Assembly: GCA_022818135.1 (NCBI GenBank)
Contig: JAFMSR010000002.1
Location: 21,450,980-21,514,979 of the forward strand
DNA length: 64,000 bases
Reading direction: 5' to 3'
Source: Saxidomus purpurata
Lineage: Eukaryota > Mollusca > Bivalvia > Venerida > Veneridae
The notes beneath the pieces were generated by a model. It was not told the origin of the DNA and made no database searches. It worked only from the letters and a program-made list of their open reading frames with translations. Shown here piece by piece: positions 55,401 through 64,000 of the stretch. Position numbers and translations under genes: made by a program. Every line of letters begins with the position of its first letter. Position 1 is the first letter of the stretch.

Positions 55401-57937
55401 TTGAAAAATGTAAGTGTTAGCGAATACCAGTGTAAAACAGCCTAGCTCTCGGTCTCAAAATTAGGTGGGAGCCGTGTCATATGAAACTAATAACAAGCAT
55501 TGTATTACATGTATACACTTAAAAACATACACTATTGTTTTTGCAGAGAAGTACATGTTTCAATTATAACAGTATTTTAAAGATAATTATAAATGCACAT
55601 TGATAAATTGTTGCTTAAACGAAAATCTTTTGTATCTGAAAGGTAAGAAAACGCTGCAAAAGCTATGTTGGTCTGAACTTTCATGCACCGTCTCTTTTTT
55701 TAATGCAACATAAATTATGAAATACATGTACGTCACAAACATTTAACAATCAAAAGCAGTGTATGGTCGTAAGTGGTTTTGAAGGTCACCCCGAGTCACT
55801 GACAAAAAATACTTGTCTGCTCAAATATATATCAGATTGTGGTGACACCAAGGAATATTGGGGCGATCAGTTTCAAAATGTCCTTGGAAATTTGTCTTTT
55901 CTGAAATAATTGATGTAAATCATTATGCACAAGTGTTTGTTTTCCTACTCGATCTTAATGCTAAATTAAACTATATGAACTATTGGCCCCTTTTATGTAC
56001 TGGTCATTGATGTATTATGTATATTTATAAGTTGTGAAAGAATTCCTTGAAATGGAGAGAGTAGATAGGTTGTATAATTTATGTAAATGTATTGTAGACG
56101 AAATAGATTAGATTAAAGTTAAGGTTAATGTGCGTACATTATTTTGTACTAGGAATAAGGAACTTGTGTGGTTTCTGATTATTTATGAACTTAAATGGTC
56201 AAAAAGCCTTCATCATCAAGTTTGAATAGTACATGAATACAAAATGTGAAATTTAAAAACATGTGGGTTAATTTATTCCATCTGATTTCAGCTTAAGTGG
56301 AAGGGTACTTTAATACTTATCCCTAATGTCCATGTTACCTTTAGCATTTATGTACTGTATTAATACTTACTATTGATATTTATGGCATTTCAGGAATTAC
56401 ATATAGGTTATATATAAACAAATTTATTGCGAGGGAGCGTCAGACAGACAGACATATTAATTTATAAATAGAGATTTCCTTTTTCACAAACTTTTAAATT
56501 CATGAATAAATCTGTCTGCTATCATTCTATTGTTGAAATTTTCGTCACTTGAAGGTTATTTTGTGGACAGCACTAGATGCGTGTTACATTTCTGAAAAAA
56601 TAGTACAGGCTAAATTTGCATACATATTTTAGTTTCATATTAATTTACCTTCATAGAAGTTATACTGTGCACAACAAACAACAGATATCTGGCTCAATGA
56701 TCAAGGCTACAAAATAAAACAGCTCAGGTGTAATCAAATAATGTAACAAAATGTTAGACAGCCCCTTTTCCTGTGACGCCAGTCCATTGTTAAAAGTCTC
56801 GTATTTAAAACTCATAATTGTATGGAAATATAGGTAGTACCCACGATGCCATTGGGTACATAGGCAGATGTACACATCAGAAATATGTATTACTGATAAT
56901 GTTTATTTATGCCATCTATATTTTTAAAAAGCAAATTGCCTACTTTAAATGATGCACAATTGAAATTTATAATAAAGAAAATTAGCTACTTTTTTTCTTT
57001 GATTGCAGGTATATTTGCATACCTGAATTACCTGGTGCCGGCAACCAGAAAGGAAATTCTGGAGATCCTCATCACAGGGTTGAAGCGTATGGAATATAGA
57101 GGATATGATTCTGCAGGTAACCTACTAAATTGTTGTTGTTATAGAAGTTTAGCGCCCATTCCTAACGTAGTTTTGGTCATTTTAATAGGTGAGCAGTTTA
57201 CCTAACAGTCATTCCTGAGAAGAACCAATAGTATAGACTCCTATTCTCCGTAAGAAACTGCCAACTTTCTCACATAAAGAGACATGGTCAGTTGCAGGGC
57301 TCAAACCACTGACCCTAGGTCTATGAGAGGTTGCAGTGATTTCAAGTCAGTGACTCTAACCACTGGGCCGCAGAGGCAGACATTACCCTACTAGATGTTT
57401 TGTCTTTCTATCTTTGAGGTCTGTTTGTATACATGTAGTTAATACTGGGTAATAAAGTTTTATTTAGTACATTTTATATACACTTGAAAACAAAAGTGTC
57501 TTGATAGTGTTCAAACTGTGAAAGGTTCAATCTAGCCAAACCACTTGTAGAATTGTTAGTAAGTCCAACGCTTCTTTCATCAGTTTTTGTTTGTTTGTCT
57601 AGGCCATTTTTATTATCCGCAAGATCTTGAGTCAAGACACCCTAACAGGGGAGATGAACTTTTTGAACTATTACACTTCAATTGCAAGCAGTGAGCTACA
57701 TCTTAACATTCAGCGTATTGGAATACAAGGGTAAATGGCCAAGGAGAAGTTGTAAGTCGCGGCTCACTTCTCCAAAATCCAACTATAATGCTGTTGTTGT
57801 TGATTATTTTGACAGTTGCTTTATTGTACTGTTTTTAGGGGTAGCATTTGACACATCTGAGTGTAGTGACAAGAAGTGTGCATTGAAAGCCGTGAAGAAG
57901 AGGGGCAAAGTCGCCAGCCTTGAAGCCGAATTACAGA
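43480..57937 (+). CDS. GFPT: Glutamine-fructose-6-phosphate aminotransferase, first three coding exons (3'-partial)
   Basis: GFPT (GFAT) makes glucosamine-6-phosphate from fructose-6-phosphate and glutamine, the entry and control step of the hexosamine pathway. Coding exons: 43480-43486 (ATG TGT G, followed by gtaagt), 57009-57116, 57839-57937. Joined, they begin [10 protein letters not shown] and carry [13 protein letters not shown], matching the N-terminal class II glutamine amidotransferase domain. Cys2, the N-terminal nucleophile after Met removal, is in the 7-nt coding exon. The third exon ([23 protein letters not shown]) matches the charged segment before the next conserved block. Phases agree at each junction. 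The exon carrying HTRWATHGEP was not found before 64000, so the rest lies to the right. Whether this is GFPT1 or GFPT2 cannot be told; molluscs may have one ancestral gene. Confidence 0.93.
43862..44030 (-). repeat. tRNA-derived SINE fragment
   Basis: Reverse-complemented: 'ttagcttagttgtagagtgt' (box A-like) and 'gtgggtttgacctcttgc' (box B-like). It lies in the long first GFPT intron. The stretches 43487-43860 and 44031-45364 show nothing I recognise. Confidence 0.5.
45365..45600 (+). repeat. tRNA-derived SINE, full head and core
   Basis: Box A TGGCCGAGTGG near 45374, box B-like gtgttcgagctc near 45432, and the core 'gttggcagtttcttacagag', 'gaacgatggttaggtgaact'. This is the most complete plus-strand copy of the family in the window. 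Confidence 0.7.
46656..46880. repeat. Long palindrome inserted in the left arm of the 46568-49223 element
   Basis: Two arms of about 105 bp face each other around 46765. Left phrases 'aagtagcctatc', 'gtattctggaactac' and 'gcttaacacttc' recur in inverted form as 'gataggctac', 'gtagttctagaatac' and 'gaagtgttaaacac'. The right arm of the host element lacks this insert, so it arrived later. Confidence 0.75.
47697..47925 (-). repeat. tRNA-derived SINE with intact A and B boxes
   Basis: Reverse-complemented the head reads TGGCGCAATGGTAGCGCG and GGGTTCGATCC, then 'gtgtccttaggcaatata', 'ccatctggaatgagtctcg' and the tail 'gagaataaataaattagt'. It is the least decayed copy of this family here (see also 10840-10970 and 52852-53015). 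Confidence 0.75.
50940..52140. repeat. Cluster of GTTCATGAAC palindromes
   Basis: Five exact copies of the 10-bp palindrome at 51175-51184, 51261-51270, 52032-52041, 52077-52086 and 52123-52132, the last inside the 14-bp palindrome CAGTTCATGAACTG. Many one-mismatch versions (ttcatgaac, gttcaagaa, attcatga) lie between. Confidence 0.7.
52852..53015 (-). repeat. tRNA-derived SINE, diverged copy
   Basis: Reverse-complemented: 'ggagctgccttggtgcagtg' head, 'gttcgatccgcacc', 'gtgtccttgggcaagacac', 'ccatctggaatgagtctc'. Same family as 47697-47925, with more substitutions. Confidence 0.7.
57140..57385 (-). repeat. tRNA-derived SINE between GFPT coding exons 2 and 3
   Basis: Reverse-complemented: 'ggcccagtggttagagtcac' head, 'agtggtttgagccctgcaac', then the core 'gttggcagtttcttacggag', 'gaatgactgttaggtaaact'. 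It fills a third of the 722-bp intron 57117-57838. Confidence 0.7.
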
Positions 57938-58794
57938 GTAAGTATTTGTCCCTTACTCCTTGGGCTTTTTGCACGATTGCCAAACCAATATAGTCCAAGA
58001 TTGGGTTAAAAAATGTAGATTAATGTTTTATTCTTATATCAAAATATAACATGGTTTTTGATTGGTTTAAATGATAGTGACATTGATGACTTTGTAAAGA
58101 TTACTTGTGAGAATAAATAATTGGAACACTTTTAGAGCAACTTATGTACACTGGAAATGAAAAGAAAAATCATAGACAGAGCAGTGTAAAATAATATGTT
58201 TCTGTCAAAACTTTCATATTATCTGATGAGGTTACATTGTTTCATAAGTTAATGAAACATTCTTCTCAGGTTTCTAAATTATGTTCTTGCATCTGCAATT
58301 TCTGAAAATATGAGACAGCAGACAGGTAAATGATTTGAATGCAGTTGGCCATTTTTAAAGAATTCTTTAAAGTATTCTTATCACAAATCTATTTTTCACA
58401 TGAGATGGTGACAGGCATGTAATTTATTCTGTCCTATTTATATATTGTCATTGTATTGCATAAAAGCTCCCAATAAGTTTTCCTCAAAATTTGATACTGT
58501 TAATATAATAGCGTATTTTAGATAATACACACTTCTTAAATGTCATTTTGATTCTAAAACTGATAAAGACAAGGGTTATTTATCTTTGTGTTAGATTTCT
58601 GTCTAGAGAACCTACTTGCATTCTTCTTTCATGTCGACAATGGCAAAAATTGTAACAGTGTTTGCAGAAATTTAATCCTAGTCTTTCTTCTAAGAAATTG
58701 ATAACCACAGGTATGGTAATTAACATCTCTTCTAAGAAGAAGAAATAATACGTAATTACGTATTTTATTCACTTTATAGTTACCACTTACCATC

Positions 58795-58831
58795 CCCCCC
58801 CCACACCATACCACACACACACACACACACA
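58795..58831. repeat. Poly-C and (CA)n microsatellite
   Basis: A run of C, then 'accataccacacac' passing into a CA dinucleotide run of about nine repeats. It lies in GFPT intron 3; 57938-58790 and 58832-59465 show nothing else. Confidence 0.85.
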
Positions 58832-59469
58832 ATTAAGGGCTGGTCTGGTCCATAGAATAAGAATAAGTACAGTAAATACAGTACAGTGCTTTGTATGAGT
58901 AAATTTAAAGCAGGACTTAAATGCTAAACCTATTTAAAGATCACCTCTGACTAAAGACCACCCTATAAATAAAGACCAGAAGGGAGAAAACTTTGCACTT
59001 TTCAGCTATTGTGGAACCACTTGTGAATAAAGGCCACAATAACTTCTCTCTGTCAATGGTCTTTGTTCACTAGTTTGACTGTACAGATAAGTGCTTTCTG
59101 AACTTGATTGTATTTCAGAATGATGGACAAAAATAAAAAAAGAGTCTTGTGCAAATCTGTCAAGCGTTTGATTTAATGTTCCTTTTAACACCTTCCTAGT
59201 TGTTTCTTTGAAATTGCTAGAATTAGCATAAGTATGTGTAAATTGAGTTGGACTTATTTGACTTACCATTAATTTGAATCTATTCAGTAAGTTTGAAAAG
59301 ATTGTGGCATTTTATATTTCATACTAAGGAAGTAATAATACACTGTAGTAAGTCCATAAAGAATGTACCTAGTATGTTGTTTTTGTACAGATATTTGGGA
59401 TGAAACTTTAACTTGGTATCAAAGTGAAATTTATATAATAAGCATGTCTATTAGTTAAATGTAATATAA

Positions 59470-60670
59470 GTATCTTAGTTTATTGTCATGGCAAGTATAT
59501 TGTATCTTAGTTCATCCCAATGACCAGTACCTTAGTTTATTCCTATGGCCAGTACCTTAGTTTATCTCAATGGCCAGTACCTTTGTTTATCCCTATGGCC
59601 AGTACCTTAGTTTATCGCTTTTTCCAGTACCGTAGTTTATCCCAATGATCAGTACCGTAGTTTATCCCAATGATCAGTACCGTAGTTTATCCCATTTGCC
59701 AGTACCAAAGTTTATCATAATGGCCAAAACCTTAGTTTATCACAATGGCCATTACTTTAGTTTGCCCCAATGGCCAGTACCTTAGTTTATGCCAATATCA
59801 GTACCTTAGTTAATCCCAATGGTCCATACCTTAGTTTATCTCAATTGCCAGTAACTTAGTTTATCCCAACAGCAGAACCTTAGTTAATCCCAATGGTCCA
59901 TACCTTAGTTTATCCCAATGGCCAGTACCTTAGTTTATCCCAATGGCCAGTACCTTAGTTTATCCCAATGGCCAGTACCTTTTTTATCCCAATGGCCAGT
60001 ACCTTAGTTTATCCAAATGGCCAGTACCTTTAATTATCCCAATGACCAGTACTTTAGTTTATCACAATGGCCAGTACTTTAGTTTGTCCCAATGGCCAAT
60101 ACCTTACTTTATCCCTATGGAAGGTCCTTAGTTAATCCCAATGGCCTGTACCTTAGTTGATCCCAAATGGCCAGTAGCTTAGTTTATCCCAATAGCAGTA
60201 CCTTAGTTAATCCCAAAAGTCCATACCTTAGTTTATCCCAATGGCCAGCACCTAAGTTTAACCCAATGGCCAGTACCTTAGTTTATCACAATGGCCACTA
60301 CTTTAGTTTATCACAATGGCCAGTACTTTAGTTTGTCCCAATGGCCAATACCTTAGTTTATCCCAATGGCAGGTCCTTAGTTAATCCCAATGGCCTGTAC
60401 CTTAGTTTATCCCAATGGCCAGTACCTTAGTTTATCCAAATGGCCAGTATCTTAGTTTGTCCCAATTGCAAGTAACTTAGTGTATCCCAATGGTTAGTAC
60501 CTTAGTTTATCCCAATGGTCAGTACCTTAGTTTATCCTAATGGCCAGTACCTTAGTTTATCCTAATGGCCAGTACCTTAGTTTATCCTAGTGGCCAGTAC
60601 CTTAGTTTATCCTAATGGCCAGTACCTTAGTTTATCCTAATGGCCAGTACCTTAGTTTATCCCAATGGCA
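59470..60670. repeat. 25-bp minisatellite, about 48 copies
   Basis: Unit 'ccagtaccttagtttatccc' plus 'aatgg' repeated head to tail with substitutions and occasional 1-2 bp length changes. Copies at the left edge (59470-59640) are most diverged. The last run (60520-60660) is almost uniform, with 'tatcctaatgg' in place of 'tatcccaatgg', a sign of recent local amplification. Confidence 0.9.
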
Positions 60671-62368
60671 TTGGTTGATGTATGAATCCCCGTCAGTTCT
60701 AGCTCTAGTTAATTTTTTCCTATAGCTGGGGCCATAATTAAACATTTGCCAGTTAGTTGTATTTTGAATATATTACCAGATCTCTCACCTTGTTAAGGAA
60801 AGAATTCATCCAATAGAAGTATAAGCAGTGGCCAATAAAAATGTAAGGATGTGTATATTAATTGCTGGAGGGCAAAGGATGGGCTTGCAAGCTGTGCAGT
60901 AACTTGTAGTTCAAACGTATTTAATAAATTATATACAACTGCTTTCAATCACTGATGTATATATGTATCAATATCTAAAAAACAGTTGCTGATTGAATCA
61001 TAAAGCTTATATTATTATGCAAATCACAACTTTCTGCCAACTATTTCCTATTCATGAAATCAGGAAGTATCAGTTTTTTTTCTAATGCATTTGCATTCCA
61101 GTTTAGATTAAACTCTGGACTCTCCCCATATTTTTCAGAAGCAAACAGGAAGAGTGCCTGAAAGAAAAAAAATCCCCATACTAAGATAGATTAATTCTAA
61201 ATACAAAACCTATTGAGTTAATGACGTAGAAATGTATTGTGTAAGATATTTATGTATTTAAGTAAATTATAGGTATGGCATATTGTTTGCATACATTTGT
61301 AAGATAGGGCACTTAATCGTTCAAATTACCACCAATCAAAATTGCAGATTTTCAAACCAGGAAGTTAGCGGTTGAAGAATTTTTCCAATTATACATGTTT
61401 GTTCAATAATACTATTGATAAGATTTTGCACAGATCAGCGGCAACGATCAAATACGTGTCAAATAAAAGAAATGGCTGATATAGAAGACAATTGTCTTTC
61501 AACCCCTCGGATATTATGTTACCTCCTGAATATCACAAAATATACTTATTTTTATTTACAAAGTTTGCATAAAGGAATTCATTTGAGTTGAGCCTATAAT
61601 TTTTCAATTTGTATGAAATTTGATACATTTTTGTTAATATGTGCATATGAGAACTTTGTAGGTATCGCAGATTCTTCGGACATGTACATATTGTTGCAAA
61701 AACACTAGAGGTATAAGCTGTGGTTAATCTTGTTAATATCTTTAAAAACTGAAGTAGTTGGAATTGGAGCTGGAGATAATTATATTGTACCAATTTTCAA
61801 GTTATTGCAAAATTTATTTTAAATAGCAAGAGTCCTATTGCAATCTTACGGGCCTTAAGATTTTATGCACCCGCAACTTTCATGTTTTTGTATGTGGATT
61901 TTTTGTTAAATACAAAATTTATGTTTTATACTAAAGAGGTAGAAAGCTTTCAGGACATTTCAAAGTATAGAAAGCCAAATTTAAGTTTTTAAATATTTAG
62001 AGTTACTTCACAATCCCATTCCACAAGTTAACAATGAACCCAGCTACAGGCAAGACACACATCAAACTATAATTGAAACTTTCCCACCTTCTCACAGAAA
62101 ATATAAAACAGGTTGTCAGAATTTCAAATAGTAAAATCTGGGTTAATGATATTAAATTCTAGAGAATAAAATTCTGTTTCATGGAATGTTGTACATGATA
62201 TTTCATAATGCAAAACTTCAGAGTCAGACAGGTTAAAAATTCTGTGAAAGTTCACAAGTACAAATAGATTTATCGCCATGGTAACATGACTTTGTTTTTG
62301 AGAGATTGAATCTATTTTAGTTTAAGAAGAAATACATCAGCATTTTAGTAGGACAGGCAGGGACGCCT

Positions 62369-63978
62369 TTTTTAGCTTGACTATTCGGAGAATATGGAGA
62401 GCTATTACAGTCACTTGTGTGTCGGCGTCGGCGTTGCTTCTTTGGTTAAAGTTTTGCCTGCTAAGTACTATCATGCACATATCTCAGTAACCACTTATGA
62501 TATTAACTTGAAACTTTGTCCATGTCTTTAGGGGTGTCATACAATCAAGGCAGATAACTCTTGAAAAATTTAGTACAAATTATGGCCGTTGTTTGACTTT
62601 GAAATTTGGTTAAAGTTTTGCCTGCTAGGTATATCATGCACATATCTCAGTAACCACTTATGATATTGACTTGAAACTTTGTTCATGTCTTTAGGGGTGT
62701 CATACAATCAAGGCAGATAACTCTTGAAAAAATTTAGTACAAATTATGGCCCTTGTTTGACTTTGAAAATTTGGTTAAAGTTTTGCCTGCTAGGTACTAT
62801 CATGCACATATCTCAGTAACCACTTATGATATTGACTTGAAACTTTGTTCATGTCTTTAGGGGTGTCATACAATCAAGGCAGGTAACTCTTGAAAAAAAT
62901 TTAGTACAAATTATGGCCCTTGTTTGACTTTGAAAATTTGGTTAAAGTTTTGCCTGCAAGGTACTATCATGCACATATCTCAGTAACCACTTATAATATT
63001 GACTTGAAACTTTGTTCATGTCTTTAGGGGTGTCATACAATCAAGGCATATAACTCTTGAAAAAATTTAGTACAAATTATGGCCCTTGTTTGACTTTGAA
63101 AATTTGGTTAAAGTTTTGCCTGCAAAGTACTATCATGCACAATTCAGTAACCACAGTTGTGAAACTTGTTCAGTCTTTAGGGGTGTCAACACAAGGCGAT
63201 AACTCTTGAAAAAGGACAAAATGGCCGTTGTTGACTGAATTGCTAAAGTTTTGCCTGCTAGGTACTATCATGCACATATCTCAGTAACCACTTATGATAT
63301 TGACTTGAAACTTCGTTAATGTCTTAAGAGGTGTCACACAATCAAGTCAGATAACTCTTGTATAAATTTAGTACTAATTATGGCCCTTGTTTGACTTTGA
63401 AAATTTGGTTAAAGTTTTGCCTGCTAGGTACTATCATGCACATACCTCAGTAACCACTTATGATATTGACTTGAAACTTTTTTAATGTCTTAAGAGGTGT
63501 CACACAGTCAAGACAGATAACTCTTGTTTAAATTTAGTGCAAATTATGGCCCTTGTTTGACTTTGAAAATTTGGTAAAGTTTTGCATGCAAGGTACTATC
63601 ATGCACATATCACAGTAACCACTTATTGTAGTTATATCAAACCTTGCAATAGTGTTCAGGGTAAATTTTGTATCAAACAATTAATTTACCAAAAATTAAA
63701 TCTATAGTTATAGATTTTGACTTTTTTATGATTCAGCTTTCCTAGTTTATATTAATGGTTAGCAGAATTTTGTTTTCCTATTATCCTGAAAAGTTTTTTT
63801 TATTAGCAAAACCCTCAATAGTCGAGTGTGCTTCTTAGACGCTCTTTTTTATCAACTTTCCTAGTTTATACTTAATAGTTAGCAGAATTTTGTTTTGCTA
63901 TTATACTGATAAAAGTTTTGTTTTATTAGCAAACACCCACAATAGTCGAGTGTGCTGTCTTATGGACAGCTCTTGTTT
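62369..63978 (+). repeat. 'tttagcttgactattcg' tandem-core element
   Basis: Head 'tttagcttgactattcggag' with 'gtcggcgtcggcgttg', then about seven units of roughly 166 bp ('gttaaagttttgcctgctag', 'catatctcagtaaccactta', 'aattatggcccttgtttgac'). The tail, with 'caatagtcgagtgtgct', is present twice (63812 and 63932) through a local duplication of about 118 bp. Head 'ttgactatt' and tail 'aatagtcga' form the terminal inverted repeat. The interval 60671-62368 shows nothing I recognise. Confidence 0.75.
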
Positions 63979-64000
63979 AATTGGAGGATTAGGGAATCAG

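Larger units (their letters stand above)
49229..57008. other. Remainder of GFPT intron 1
   Basis: No gene is visible. Contents I can name: the GTTCATGAAC palindrome cluster (50940-52140), a SINE (52852-53015), an imperfect tandem duplication of about 115 bp (53320-53545, 'aaaaggtacctggaaata' twice), and GGGGCGAA T TTCGCCCC palindrome at 54583-54599. Otherwise AT-rich sequence in which I see nothing. Confidence 0.6.

Noticed and set aside
59943..60131. Open frame with NGQY-like repeats
   Set aside because: It is the 25-bp minisatellite read in one frame; the unit is not a multiple of three, so no stable repeat protein results.
59470..60670. CRISPR-like regular array
   Set aside because: Units are head to tail without unique spacers, in an intron of a eukaryotic gene.
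57938..64000. Next GFPT exon (HTRWATHGEP region)
   Set aside because: Searched for by eye on the plus strand and not found; the interval is intron filled with a minisatellite and a tandem-core repeat.

Overview
The window looks like nuclear DNA of a bivalve mollusc, probably a clam-like heterodont. It is AT-rich and has short exons in long introns with GT-AG (once GC-AG) splice sites. The introns carry repeat families of a kind common in bivalve genomes: heads such as 'tagctcacctgg' or 'tatgcccccgaag', 'gtccgtccgtcc' tracts, 145-170 bp tandem cores, and tRNA-derived SINEs. The species assignment is inference. Nothing prokaryotic is present.

Three conserved protein-coding genes are recognisable. 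(1) Bases 1-23870, plus strand: the 3' two-thirds of the ANKHD1/ANKRD17 (Drosophila mask) orthologue. It has 21 exons and 2128 in-frame residues: a Gln-rich linker, the second ankyrin block, a Lys/Glu-rich linker, one KH domain and a long disordered tail. One ankyrin exon appears to be missing in a stretch that looks like damaged assembly (5468-7546). (2) Bases 42726-31184, minus strand: a complete DNA polymerase beta gene (POLB), 12 coding exons and 335 residues, the length of the human enzyme, with lyase and polymerase catalytic residues intact. (3) From 43480, plus strand: the first three coding exons of glutamine-fructose-6-phosphate aminotransferase (GFPT). It begins with a 7-nt coding exon followed by a 13.5 kb intron, and the gene runs off the right edge.

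POLB and GFPT are head to head, with 753 bp between start codons, so they may share a promoter region. ANKHD1 and POLB converge on an intergenic nest of nested repeats (about 25.8-30.1 kb). The three genes have no obvious common pathway: RNA-binding scaffold/Hippo co-factor, base-excision repair, and hexosamine synthesis.

Most of the remaining sequence is transposon-derived. The best-defined elements are: a 3.3 kb TIR element with TA duplications (17587-20883) holding two nested repeat copies; an 815 bp TIR element (9698-10512); a 2.66 kb long-TIR element with a 5-bp duplication (46568-49223) with a separate long palindrome nested in its left arm; two related elements flanking the POLB catalytic-aspartate exon, with remnants resembling Helentron proteins; several tandem-core elements with near-165 bp units; and a 25-bp minisatellite of about 48 copies in the GFPT intron. 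No new multigene system was found. The most interesting leads are a PAM2-like poly(A)-binding-protein docking motif in the ANKHD1 tail, the missing ankyrin exon, the long-TIR element, and the Helentron-like pair around POLB exon 9.
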